64,000 nucleotides of DNA, taken from the NCBI GenBank assembly GCA_012837935.1, contig DUQG01000032.1:36527-100526 (forward strand), in the 5' to 3' direction. The notes under the pieces were generated by a model. That model was not told where the DNA came from and did no database searches. It worked only from the letters and a program-made list of their open reading frames with translations. The translations under genes were made by a program, and so were the position numbers. Source of the DNA: Bacteroidales bacterium. Lineage in GTDB: Bacteria > Bacteroidota > Bacteroidia > Bacteroidales > Paludibacteraceae. Shown here piece after piece: positions 8,561 to 17,794 of this stretch. Position 1 is the first letter of the stretch. Each line of letters opens with the position of its first letter.

Positions 8561-10390
8561 ATGCAAAACCAACCACGTAAAATAGAACTTCTTGCACCTG
8601 CCAAAAATCTGGAATGTGGGCTTGCCGCGGTTAATCATGGTGCTGATGCGGTATATATCGGTGCGCCGATGTTTAGCGCGCGGGCGGCTGCCGGAAATTC
8701 TTTGCAGGATATTGCTGAATTGATAAACTATGCTCATCGCTATCGTACTAAGGTGTTGGTGGCTCTAAATACCGTTCTCACAGACGAACAACTTCCCGAG
8801 GCTGAGCGGCTTATTCATCAAATCTATGAAATTGGTGCCGATGCGTTGATTGTGCAAGATATGGGGATTTTGAGATTGGATATTCCACCCATCGAATTGC
8901 ATGCGAGTACGCAAACAGACAACCGAACGGTAGAGAAAGTGAAGTTTTTGGAAGATATGGGGATTTCGCGAGTGGTTTTGGCGCGCGAACTAACCTTGCA
9001 ACAAATCAAAGAAATTCACGAGAACACCCATATTGAGTTGGAAGTTTTTGTGCACGGCGCTTTGTGTGTGAGTTACAGCGGTCAGTGCTATATCAGTCAG
9101 GCGATGACGGGACGAAGTGCCAACCGTGGCGAATGTGCGCAGTTTTGTCGATTGCCGTATCAGCTTTTGGATAGCAATGGTGAAGTTTTGGTAAAAAATA
9201 AACACTTGCTTTCGCTGAAAGATTTGGATTTGTCGGAGCATTTGGCTGAATTGATTGATGCGGGTGTGAGTTCGTTTAAGATAGAAGGACGATTGAAAGA
9301 TGCGGATTATGTAAAAAATATCACAGCCTACTATCGCCAAAAGTTAGACGCTATTTTGGAAAATAGAACGGATGTGAATCCGGCATCTTTGGGGAAAACT
9401 CGATTTTTTTTTGAGCCAAACCCCGAAAAATCTTTCCGGCGTAGTTCTACGGATTATTTCCTTTTTGGACGAAAAGCCGCACAGTCTGCACCGGACACCC
9501 CAAAATCGCTCGGCGAAGAGATAGGCAGAGTAAAATATATCGGCAAGAATTTTATTGAAGTTATTACAAATAAAGAGATTAACAACGGCGACGGACTTTG
9601 TTTTCTTGGAAAAGAGGATAAACTTAACGGTTTCCATGTAAATAGGGTGGAGGGTAAGAAAATTTACCCCGGTATTATGCCTGAAATTACGGTCAATTCT
9701 GTTTTGTACAGAAATCAAGACCATGAATTTGAGAAAATTCTGAAAGGAAATATTTCAGAGCGAAAAATAAAGGTAGATATGGTCTTTTCCGAAACTGTCG
9801 ATGGTTTTTCATTGGAAATAACTGATGAGGAAAATATCTCGGCAAAAATGGAATTTCCTGCCGAAAAAACACCTGCCAACAATCCCGAAAGAGTCAATCA
9901 AACCATCGAAAATCAGCTTTCAAAGCTTGGAAACACCATTTACGAACTTGGCAAGTTGGATATTAAAACTTCATCTACTTGGTTTATTCCTGCATCGCAA
10001 CTGAATGAGTGGCGACGAGTAACGATAGAGACTTTGGATGAGATACGTGCAAAAGCTTATAAAACTCGGATGCGAAAACCGATGCAGGAAAATGTAGAAT
10101 TTCCCCTTAAGAAATTATCCTACTTAGGAAATGTAACCAATCAAAAAGCGAAGGAATTTTATGAATTTTTAGGTGTAGAGGAAGTGCTGCCCGGTTTTGA
10201 AGTGAAGGCGGAGGAAGGTGTTCCGCTAATGTTTTGTAAATACTGTATCAAGCACGCACTCGGCTGGTGTCCGAAAGAAGGCTACAAAGTTAGCTTTAAA
10301 GAACCGCTCTTTTTGCAGCATAACGAGCAAAAATTCCGATTGGAATTTGACTGTAAGAAATGTGAAATGAGGGTAGTATTTGAAAATTAG
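8561..10390 (+). CDS. Peptidase U32 family protein (collagenase-like / RlhA-YhbU type)
   Basis: ELLAPAKNLECGLAAVNHGADAVYIGAPMFSARAAAGNS; ELEVFVHGALCVSYSGQCYISQAMTGRSANRGECAQFCRLPY; C-terminal CxxC-type cysteines. Confidence 0.92.
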   Translation: MQNQPRKIELLAPAKNLECGLAAVNHGADAVYIGAPMFSARAAAGNSLQDIAELINYAHRYRTKVLVALNTVLTDEQLPEAERLIHQIYEIGADALIVQDMGILRLDIPPIELHASTQTDNRTVEKVKFLEDMGISRVVLARELTLQQIKEIHENTHIELEVFVHGALCVSYSGQCYISQAMTGRSANRGECAQFCRLPYQLLDSNGEVLVKNKHLLSLKDLDLSEHLAELIDAGVSSFKIEGRLKDADYVKNITAYYRQKLDAILENRTDVNPASLGKTRFFFEPNPEKSFRRSSTDYFLFGRKAAQSAPDTPKSLGEEIGRVKYIGKNFIEVITNKEINNGDGLCFLGKEDKLNGFHVNRVEGKKIYPGIMPEITVNSVLYRNQDHEFEKILKGNISERKIKVDMVFSETVDGFSLEITDEENISAKMEFPAEKTPANNPERVNQTIENQLSKLGNTIYELGKLDIKTSSTWFIPASQLNEWRRVTIETLDEIRAKAYKTRMRKPMQENVEFPLKKLSYLGNVTNQKAKEFYEFLGVEEVLPGFEVKAEEGVPLMFCKYCIKHALGWCPKEGYKVSFKEPLFLQHNEQKFRLEFDCKKCEMRVVFEN

Positions 10391-10425
10391 TCGCACCCCG
10401 AGCTAGTTATTAGCGGAGTGCGACT
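10390..10425. terminator. Hairpin between convergent genes
   Basis: GTCGCACCCCGAGCTAG...TTAGCGGAGTGCGAC inverted repeat. Confidence 0.55.
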
Positions 10426-10443
10426 GTTATTGGGAAAACTCCC

Positions 10444-10541
10444 TATTGCAAGGGTTTAGGAAAATTCTTGTCTTATTTCAAGGGTTAGGAAAGTCTTTGT
10501 CTTATTTCAAGGACTTAGGAAAGTCCTTGTCCCTTTCTTTT
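10444..10541. repeat. Three tandem units (about 32-33 bp), each carrying a CAAGGACTTAGGAAAGTCCTTG-type hairpin
   Basis: GCAAGGGTTTAGGAAAATTCTTGTCTTATTT / CAAGGGTTAGGAAAGTCTTTGTCTTATTT / CAAGGACTTAGGAAAGTCCTTGTC. Confidence 0.85.
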
Positions 10542-11231
10542 AATTCTCATATAGCCTACTGCCATTATCAGCATAATCCAACAGCCTTCTCCTACAGGGA
10601 TAGGTCTGTCTTTTGTTTCAATTCCCGGGTCAAAGAGTATTATTCCGCTTGTGGTAGAGGGTGCTCCTGTATAACCATTTGAAAAAGGAACAGCTAACGG
10701 ACCGTTAATTGCCCAATTGCGGGAAGTTATGTTGTCGTCGGAAGTGTTGCTGCCGGAACTTCTTAATGTGTAATTGCCGTAAGCTAATCCGTTCGATAAG
10801 GTGCCGTATAGTCTGTCTTCCTTTCTATTATTTTTGTAGGCATAATAGCCGCTACCTAAGTAGGATGAACTGATACTTTGTTGTTGATTAAAGCTGTGTT
10901 TCAGTAGATTTGACTCACCAAAACTGATATCTAATCCGTTCGATGAAGACTCTTCTGAGTCTGATGTGCGAGATCTTGTTCTGTTTGTTTTGTCCGTTTG
11001 GTTTAATAGTTTATTTATTACGTCTGTTATTTTTGATGATTTTTTAGAATTTTCATAATAATTGGGTACAAATTCTATATTTTGCTGCGACTCATCCGCA
11101 AAGAATTCATACCAAAACATACCTTTGAATGAAGTGGGGTGTGTCAGTGTGTAAAAATAATATCCGCCACCACCTACAACTATGATAAGGGTAAGTAAAA
11201 AGACTATTAGTATTTTGGTTTTTATGTTCAT
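10515..11231 (-). CDS. Small exported/membrane protein with tripartite C-terminus (PIPVGEG + TM + KRK)
   Basis: N-terminal TM (ILIVFLLTLIIVVGGGGYYFYTL); C-terminal PIPVGEGCWIMLIMAVGYMRIKRKGQ; adjacent to and co-oriented with the giant T9SS gene. Confidence 0.6.
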   Translation of the reverse strand: MNIKTKILIVFLLTLIIVVGGGGYYFYTLTHPTSFKGMFWYEFFADESQQNIEFVPNYYENSKKSSKITDVINKLLNQTDKTNRTRSRTSDSEESSSNGLDISFGESNLLKHSFNQQQSISSSYLGSGYYAYKNNRKEDRLYGTLSNGLAYGNYTLRSSGSNTSDDNITSRNWAINGPLAVPFSNGYTGAPSTTSGIILFDPGIETKDRPIPVGEGCWIMLIMAVGYMRIKRKGQGLS

Positions 11232-11245
11232 GGCTTTTTAATGTT

Positions 11246-11290
11246 AAGCCCCCTAAATCCCCCAAGGGGGACTTTTAGGACAGTGGTTAC
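11246..11290 (+). repeat. CCCCCTAAATCCCCCAAGGGGGACTTTT-family repeat
   Basis: AAGCCCCCTAAATCCCCCAAGGGGGACTTTTAGGACAGTGG. Confidence 0.9.
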
Positions 11291-11329
11291 TTATTGATTG
11301 TTTAGCATTGAATTCGAATCGTGGAACGT

Positions 11330-11371
11330 CTTTATTCTTTATTCTTTGTTCTTTGTTCTTTGCTCTTTGTT
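11330..11371. repeat. Heptanucleotide (TTCTTTG)n tandem repeat
   Basis: CTTTATTCTTTATTCTTTGTTCTTTGTTCTTTGCTCTTTGTTC: 7-bp period; similar tracts at about 18601 and 19481. Confidence 0.88.
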
Positions 11372-14300
11372 CTATTTTACTGCTACTTTTACTGTTTCAC
11401 GACTTCCGCCTGCTTGCAGATTGACCAAATAAATGCCTTTTGACAGATTAACCGGAATCTCGATTATGCCTGTCGGCATGTTTTGTAAGAATAGTGAGCG
11501 TCCGGTGGTATCGTAGAGGCTTACTTGTCCTTCTTTGTCGCTTAGGTTGCTGATAACCAACAGTTCGTTGTTCTTTAAGTAAGCGTCAAGCAGACAGATT
11601 GAACCGTCTTTAAGTTTCAGTTCACTGTTGTTGAGTATTACGAAACGTTTTTGCACTTTGCCTTGATTGATAGCGGTAAAACGGTAGTACGTAGTATCGC
11701 TATCCAGTGCGGTGCTTGTTTTAGTTACCAAATCGTGCAAGTGCAGATTATCATATTGTTCTAAGTCTGATTTTATCAGCGTCAACTCGTATTCGGTATC
11801 TGCATTGGCGTAGAAGTTGATAAGGCTTCCGTCAATGGTTTCATCTGCATTTACCTGCATCAGACCGTCTTTATTTTCGGTGAAAATATAGGCAGTGGGT
11901 GTGCCGAAGTATTTACGTCCGTCCCAGCCGTCGTCGAAACGATTGGTGGTGCCTTCTTGGCTGATAAGCCAAAGTGCATCGCGGGTGGAGGCGCTTTCGA
12001 GGTTGATGCGAAGGTAGGAGAGGGGTGCACTCTCTTTTTCAACGGATTTGAAATCCGTTGTTCCTTTTTCAGCGGATTTTTCAGCAGATTTTTCAGCGGA
12101 TTTCAAATCCGCTGTTCTGTCAGCGGGTTGGGAAACCCGCTGTCCCGTTCGCTGTCCCGTTCGCTGTCTCACCAATTGCGGTTTGGTATTTTGACGGGAA
12201 GCATACGGGATATTGATTATCTGGTCTGCTCCGTTCGGTATTAATTGATCATCGGTGAATTTCAGCATAAATCCTTGCATAGAGGGGATTTCATTGTTCC
12301 AAACGGCTCCGGCGCTGGCAGTGGGAACGGCAAACCAATTTCCGGCGCTAAGTTGCGGCGAAGTTCCGGTAGTGAGTGTTCCTGTGGTAGCCCAATCGTG
12401 AAAACGTCCCGTATTGTAGAGATAGATTGTTTTTTCTACGTTATCGGGCAGGGTGGCTGCAAAATCAGTGATGTTAATAGCTGCTGTGTAGGAATTGCCG
12501 AACAGGTTTTGACCTAAGCCGTAATGAACGTTTGGAGTGTCTCCTGTTGCACCCGATACTGCCGGTGCTTGGCGTGTCATCGTTACGGTAGTATCACACA
12601 TAAGGAGCTTTCCGGCAATACTGTAAGTAGTAGCGGTCGGTTGCGTGATAGAGTAGCCTTTAAAGGCTTCCAACACACTTTCGTTATGAAGCAAATGCCA
12701 TTTGTAGTAGAAACTTGTACCGGAGTTTAGCGTTTCATCATACATTCGCAGGTATGCTCCGTTGAATGTAGGTACAGCTACGATGCTCTTTACCGGAACA
12801 CCGAAGTACTGCCAATGGGATTGAGATTTGAATTTTTGCCCGAATGTGGGGCTTCCATCTATATTATCCGTCCATTCCGCTTCCGCAGCTTCTTTGTAGC
12901 CTTTGGCGTAGAGTTGCACGGTGCCGTAAATAGGCGGCTGGGTGCTACCCGTGGTTACGATAAGCGTACCGTTGGCTTTATTTATTTCAGCGCCTACCAC
13001 TAATTTATGTGCTTGTGCCGCCGTGCCGCTTCCTACCACTTGTCCGTTGATGGTAAGTGATGCTGTAGCAGGAATAACGGTGGCAAAATTTGTAGTTTCG
13101 TTAATCAAATTGCCTATACTTTTTGGGTCGCCTGCAGGGACGTAAAGGTCGGCTAATGCAACTTTTCCGTTACTTCCGGGTTGATTATTCGCGAATTCTA
13201 CGTTACCTAACGGCTGGGGAGGTGTTTCATCTGTCCAGTTAGTCCCTGTGTTCCAGGCATTGGCAGCTCCTGCGGTTCCGCCTACCCAAAAGTTTTTAAA
13301 TCGGACATTAATTTCATCCGTTACCGCACAGGAGGTACTTACCCCGTCAGTATAGGTAACTTCTACTTTAAAGGTACCCGATTTGTATGGACGAATATCC
13401 AAATCTTTGGCTGTGCTGATTACAGTAGTAGGTAAATAGGCAGGGTCATTCAGTCTGTACCATTTGTATAGAGTGTGTTCGTTGCCGTAGAACAAATTGG
13501 TACTAATCAGATAGGTAGCAGGGTCGGAGTTGTCTATTATATGTTCGTTCCAGTCCGGTCCTAAGGCTTGGATTTCACCGGCATTGTAGGGGTCGAAAGT
13601 GATATTATTATTGTTGCCGTTATCCGTACTTTTGGATCCGAAGTGCAGTGCGGCACCCGAAGCATTAATATCTTTGATATTGGCAAAGTCGAAGGTGGTA
13701 TTGCTGCCGGTTATATTGACATTGGCACGCGTGCCTGCCGTAGTGCTTTGGATTTGGGTTACTTCACATGGGGTGCCGCCCATAATCCAATTATTTATGG
13801 TTTGAGTTACGCCCGATTCCAAGCTATAAGTTTTTCCTGCGGAAAATTCCAATGTATTAAAGGTATTATACCCCTTTAAAGTACCATTGCCTTTCATCTC
13901 CACCCTATTAAAGTAGGCAGGGTTGGCAAGGGAACTACCGATAGAAGTAATGTCTCCTGCTCTGGTAAAGGTAAGATTATTAAACTGTTGTCCGCTGTAA
14001 CAGTAGAAAGAATTATACGTATAAATATGAGAAGTACCTGCATTTACCGTTAAATCAGGTGAATCGGCACGAAACTCTTGGGTAGCAGCGCAGTATATAT
14101 TTGAACTGCCAAGGTTAAGTGTTCGAGGTCCCATACCGGCAGAAGTGAACTTAATCGAATGTGCACTTATCGTTAGGTCGTGATTGTTGGTATTTAATGT
14201 CCCTGCTTTAAGATGAAATGTATTAGAAAGTGTTTCACAAGTAATAGTTAAATTATCCAATAGCGAAATGGATTGTTTTTCTTCTAAGTAAACATATTGG

Positions 14301-17026
14301 CGTCCGATTTCTACTCCGTTGGAGCGGATGGTTTTATGTTCATTGCTATGGCGAAAGTAAATGTTCCACACACTTAATTTAGGCATTCCGGTTTGCAGTT
14401 CAAGGGATCCGTAGATATTTAAGCTGTATTGTGTGGTAGCCGGAGTTGTCTCCTCAATGGTAGGGGGGACAGCGGCGCCATTTACCGTAAGGTTATGGCA
14501 ATGGGCGTTATTATCAATCGTTACGGTTTTGGAGTCATTGGTAAAGCCGCTGCCGGAGTCGAAAAAGACATTGTCTGTCGGTACGGGAACACAGTCTCCG
14601 CCAGCTCCGCCGGAAGTAAATGACCAATGATTGATATCGTTCCAATTGCCGGCACCTCCTACCCAGTAGAGGTTTTTAGGGGTAGGCGGGGTGATATTCC
14701 AACCGGTGTTATTACCGCCGTCCACCGAATTAAGTGCTGTAAAGGCAGCTCCTCCTGTTGCGGCTATATCTTGAATAAAGGCACCATTTACATCTATCGT
14801 AGCCCTCGGTCCTGCCGAAATAACAGCCTGTGTCCCCGGTGTTTCCGAAGTCAAACTTCCAAAACCTGCACAATCGGGGGTATTAAAGCTAAATTCCGAT
14901 AGAACGGTTTGAGTTGTATTCGGGGCTAAACTATAAGTTTTGTTTGCTGAAAATATCAGCGTATTAATGGTATTAAACCCTCTTAAAATTCCTTTGTCTT
15001 TAAACTCCACCCTATTAAAATAGGTAGGGTTGGCAAGAGTATTATAGTAAGGCTCAATCCTTGCGTGTCCTGGGTTGCCAGTAAAGGTAATATCATAAAA
15101 TTGTTTTCCGCCGGAAGTTAAGAAAGACTGATAACTTGGATTATTCATATAAATATGGGAAGTGCCGGCATTTACAGTTAATAAATTATTATTATTAGTA
15201 TTAAAAGCGGAAACATGCACATACACTTTTGAACTACCTAAGTTAAGTGTCCGAGGCTCGCTACCGTAAGTAAAAAAAGCATAAGTACCTCCTGCATTAT
15301 CCCCTATTGTTAAATCGTGGTTATTGGTATTAAATGTACCTGCTATATGACTAAAATACTTGTTTATAATCTTTAAGTTATCCAATAGTGAAATGGATTG
15401 CTTTTCTTCTAAATAAACATAATTGTATCCGATTTCTACTCCGTTGGAGCGAATGGTTTTATGTTCATTGCTATTGCGAAAGGAAATGTTCCACACACTT
15501 AATTTAGGCATTCCGGTTTGCAGTTCAAGGGAACCGTAGATATTTAAGCTGTATTGTGTTGTGTTTGGATCTATCTCTTTAATTTCAGGAGCTACAGCGG
15601 CTCCATTTACCGTAAGGTTATGGCAATGGGCGTTATTATCAATGGTTACGGTGCTGTTTCCGGCTGTAAAGCCGCTGCCGGAGTCGAAAAAGACATTATC
15701 TGCCGGACAGGGCACACAGTTATCGGTTATTCCGCCGGAAGTCAATGACCAGTGTGTGGGATCGTTCCAGTTACCGGCGCCACCTATCCAGTAGAGATTT
15801 TTTGGGGTAGGCGGGGTGAAGTTCCAGCCGGTGTTATTACCTCCGTCCACTGAATTAAGGGCTGTAAAGACAGCTCCCCCTGTTGCGGTTATATCTTGAA
15901 TAACCGCACCCTTTACATCTATGGTAGCCGCCGCTCCTGCCGAAATAGTAGCCTGTGCCCCCGGTACTCGCGGAGTCAAACTTCCAAAGCCTGCACAATC
16001 GGGGGTATTAAAGCTAAATTCCGATAGAATGGTTTGAGTCCCATCTAAACCATAAGTTTTGTTTGCCGAAAATATTAACGTATCAAAGGTATTATAGTTT
16101 CTTATAATTCCATCGTTTATTATCTCCACCCTGTTAAAATAGGCAGGGTTGGCAAGAGTACTACCGATAGCTTCAATCGTTCCTTTTCGGCTATTAAAGG
16201 TGATATTATAAAATTGTTTTCCACCGGAAGTGACTAAATACGAATCAACCGGTCTATTCATATAAATATGAGAAGTACCGGCATTTAGCGTTAAATAAGA
16301 AGATTGAGCATGAAAATACAAAACATTCAAATAGAGTTTTGAACTGCCAAGGTTAAGCGTTCGAGGTTCGCTGCCTTGAGTGAAGTAAACGTGACGTGCG
16401 GTTATCGTTACATCGTGATTATTGGTATTTAATGTACCTGCATTATGATAAAAATCATAGTATATACTAATCGTCAAGTTATCTAATAGTGAAATGGATT
16501 GTTTCTCTTCTAAGTAAATAGTTTGGTCCCCGATTTCTACTCCGTTGGAGCGGATGGTTTTATGTTCATTGCTATGGCGAAAGTAAATGTTCTGCACATT
16601 TAACTTAGGCATTCCGGTTTGCAGTTCAAGTGAACCGTAGATATTTAAAATTTGTGGTCCTGACTGATTAATCGTGGGGGGTACTGTAGCACCGTTTACC
16701 GTAAGGTTATGGCAGTTGGCTGTAATATTTATTCTTACGGTACTATTTCCGGCGGTAAAGCCTGAGTTGGCATCGAAATAGACATCGTCGGTAGGTCCGG
16801 GTACTACGGCTCTTTTAACGGTTCCGCCTGAAGTGGTTGCCCAGTGGTTAATATCGCTCCAGTTACCCGCACCGCCTATCCAGTAGTAGTCGGCAGCATA
16901 AAGCGAGGGCGCTATAATAAGCGAAAGCAACAGGATTGCCGCTGCCCTATACCGAGTTATAAAATTCTTAATTATCCCGTAAAACGGTAAACGGATTTGC
17001 TGTTTTAAGTAAAGTGGTAGTTTCAT
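11372..17026 (-). CDS. Giant (1884 aa) secreted repeat protein with three about 380-aa modules and T9SS C-terminal sorting domain
   Basis: YYWIGGAGNWSDINHWATTSGG / LYWIGGAGNWNDPTHWSLTSGG / LYWVGGAGNWNDINHWSFTSGG modules; C-terminal GQVSLYDTTGRSLFLQNMPTGIIEIPVNLSKGIYLVNLQAGGSRETVKVAVK. Confidence 0.85.
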   Translation of the reverse strand: MKLPLYLKQQIRLPFYGIIKNFITRYRAAAILLLSLIIAPSLYAADYYWIGGAGNWSDINHWATTSGGTVKRAVVPGPTDDVYFDANSGFTAGNSTVRINITANCHNLTVNGATVPPTINQSGPQILNIYGSLELQTGMPKLNVQNIYFRHSNEHKTIRSNGVEIGDQTIYLEEKQSISLLDNLTISIYYDFYHNAGTLNTNNHDVTITARHVYFTQGSEPRTLNLGSSKLYLNVLYFHAQSSYLTLNAGTSHIYMNRPVDSYLVTSGGKQFYNITFNSRKGTIEAIGSTLANPAYFNRVEIINDGIIRNYNTFDTLIFSANKTYGLDGTQTILSEFSFNTPDCAGFGSLTPRVPGAQATISAGAAATIDVKGAVIQDITATGGAVFTALNSVDGGNNTGWNFTPPTPKNLYWIGGAGNWNDPTHWSLTSGGITDNCVPCPADNVFFDSGSGFTAGNSTVTIDNNAHCHNLTVNGAAVAPEIKEIDPNTTQYSLNIYGSLELQTGMPKLSVWNISFRNSNEHKTIRSNGVEIGYNYVYLEEKQSISLLDNLKIINKYFSHIAGTFNTNNHDLTIGDNAGGTYAFFTYGSEPRTLNLGSSKVYVHVSAFNTNNNNLLTVNAGTSHIYMNNPSYQSFLTSGGKQFYDITFTGNPGHARIEPYYNTLANPTYFNRVEFKDKGILRGFNTINTLIFSANKTYSLAPNTTQTVLSEFSFNTPDCAGFGSLTSETPGTQAVISAGPRATIDVNGAFIQDIAATGGAAFTALNSVDGGNNTGWNITPPTPKNLYWVGGAGNWNDINHWSFTSGGAGGDCVPVPTDNVFFDSGSGFTNDSKTVTIDNNAHCHNLTVNGAAVPPTIEETTPATTQYSLNIYGSLELQTGMPKLSVWNIYFRHSNEHKTIRSNGVEIGRQYVYLEEKQSISLLDNLTITCETLSNTFHLKAGTLNTNNHDLTISAHSIKFTSAGMGPRTLNLGSSNIYCAATQEFRADSPDLTVNAGTSHIYTYNSFYCYSGQQFNNLTFTRAGDITSIGSSLANPAYFNRVEMKGNGTLKGYNTFNTLEFSAGKTYSLESGVTQTINNWIMGGTPCEVTQIQSTTAGTRANVNITGSNTTFDFANIKDINASGAALHFGSKSTDNGNNNNITFDPYNAGEIQALGPDWNEHIIDNSDPATYLISTNLFYGNEHTLYKWYRLNDPAYLPTTVISTAKDLDIRPYKSGTFKVEVTYTDGVSTSCAVTDEINVRFKNFWVGGTAGAANAWNTGTNWTDETPPQPLGNVEFANNQPGSNGKVALADLYVPAGDPKSIGNLINETTNFATVIPATASLTINGQVVGSGTAAQAHKLVVGAEINKANGTLIVTTGSTQPPIYGTVQLYAKGYKEAAEAEWTDNIDGSPTFGQKFKSQSHWQYFGVPVKSIVAVPTFNGAYLRMYDETLNSGTSFYYKWHLLHNESVLEAFKGYSITQPTATTYSIAGKLLMCDTTVTMTRQAPAVSGATGDTPNVHYGLGQNLFGNSYTAAINITDFAATLPDNVEKTIYLYNTGRFHDWATTGTLTTGTSPQLSAGNWFAVPTASAGAVWNNEIPSMQGFMLKFTDDQLIPNGADQIINIPYASRQNTKPQLVRQRTGQRTGQRVSQPADRTADLKSAEKSAEKSAEKGTTDFKSVEKESAPLSYLRINLESASTRDALWLISQEGTTNRFDDGWDGRKYFGTPTAYIFTENKDGLMQVNADETIDGSLINFYANADTEYELTLIKSDLEQYDNLHLHDLVTKTSTALDSDTTYYRFTAINQGKVQKRFVILNNSELKLKDGSICLLDAYLKNNELLVISNLSDKEGQVSLYDTTGRSLFLQNMPTGIIEIPVNLSKGIYLVNLQAGGSRETVKVAVK
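12038..12172. repeat. Cluster of palindromes inside the coding sequence of the giant T9SS protein
   Basis: CAACGGATTTGAAATCCGTTG, CAGCGGATTTCAAATCCGCTG, CAGCGGGTTGGGAAACCCGCTG; translated in frame as RQRTGQRTGQRVSQPADRTADLKSAEKSAEKSAEKGTTDFKSVEK. Confidence 0.85.
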
Positions 17027-17028
17027 AA

Positions 17029-17085
17029 TTAAGTTGTTATTTGGCTGCGCCGTTATTAAGTTGTTGTTTGGCTACGCCGTTATTA
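17029..17085. repeat. Two tandem units of a GTTGTTATTTGGCTGCGCCGTTATTAA-type repeat abutting a start codon
   Basis: AAGTTGTTATTTGGCTGCGCCGTTATT / AAGTTGTTGTTTGGCTACGCCGTTATT; related units at 52216-52382. Confidence 0.85.
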
Positions 17086-17087
17086 AT

Positions 17088-17275
17088 AAGCCCCCTAAAT
17101 CCCATGCCCCCTTCCCCTTCGGGACTTCCCCCATAAGGGGGAAGATTTGGGACAGTGGTGTTGATGTTTTATTAGCCCCCTAAATCCCCAGCCCCTCTAT
17201 TCCGTCAACAGGCGGAGAAGTTCTAGGGGACTTTTTGTGATAGTGCTGTTAATGTTTTATAAGCTCCCTAAATCC
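17088..17275 (+). repeat. CCCCCTAAATCCC-family repeat array (about three degenerate copies), interrupted at its right end
   Basis: AAGCCCCCTAAATCCC recurs at 17088, about 17174 and 17261, with GATTTGGGACAGTGGTGTTGATGTTTTAT spacer sequence. Confidence 0.88.
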
Positions 17276-17794
17276 CAATGTCATTAAGTTAAGGGTTAAG
17301 TTATTGATAATTAATTTTTATGTATATCTGCATTTGTTCCTAATACTTTTTTCAGTTGCCACGACTTTTAAGTCGTGGGTAGCTTGAAGGTAAAGTGCCG
17401 GGCTTTAGCCCAAACTTATATAAATCTTGGCTAAAGCCATTTTATTGAAATTTATTGAATCCACTCCCAATAACCATCGAGGATTAAAAGTCGTGGCAAT
17501 TATTACCAACCATTTTGGCAACATTACCTTAATTGACTTTCAGATTATTATTTGAACTCGTCTCGACTTTTAAAACATCCGCCGAAATCGGACACAGTAG
17601 AGAACAATAGTTAAATATATGAGCATTTTTTATTGTTTTTCGAGAACAACTTGTCCGACATAGGCGGATAGTAAAAAAATCGAAGATTTTTTTCGCTATT
17701 GTTTCCGAAATTCCGAGAATATGCACGTTTTTTTCTATGTTTGCTACTGTTTTGAAAAAGTCAAGATGACTTTTTTCTTAACTTAATGACATTG
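17276..17794. mobile_element. 519-bp MITE / IS-remnant-like element with 18-bp perfect terminal inverted repeats
   Basis: Left end CAATGTCATTAAGTTAAG (17276-17293), right end CTTAACTTAATGACATTG (17777-17794); flanks CCCTAAATCC and TCCTAAATCC match at 9 of 10 positions; no intact transposase ORF. Confidence 0.78.
17356..17500. repeat. About 145-bp palindromic element (TTGCCACGnCTTTTAAGnCGTGG ... GGCTTTAGCC ... GGCTAAAGCC ... GTGGCAAT), copy 1, nested in the 519-bp element
   Basis: TTGCCACGACTTTTAAGTCGTGG ... CGGGCTTTAGCCC ... TTGGCTAAAGCCA ... AAAAGTCGTGGCAAT; second copy at 20612-20750. Confidence 0.85.

Noticed and set aside
8219-8737. 172-aa minus-strand ORF (PLSPQPLSPSPLSLRVFPPSG ... HRSSDIQHPTSDIRHPTSV)
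   Set aside because: It is the translation of the GGATGTC tandem repeat and a CCCCCTAAATC-type repeat, and it overlaps the U32 peptidase start; no protein-like signal.
11957-12244. 95-aa plus-strand ORF rich in FFSGFFSRFFSGF
   Set aside because: Antisense reading of the palindrome cluster inside the giant T9SS gene.
17529-17726. 65-aa minus-strand ORF inside the 519-bp element
   Set aside because: Short, no transposase motif; the region is better explained as a non-autonomous element with inverted repeats.
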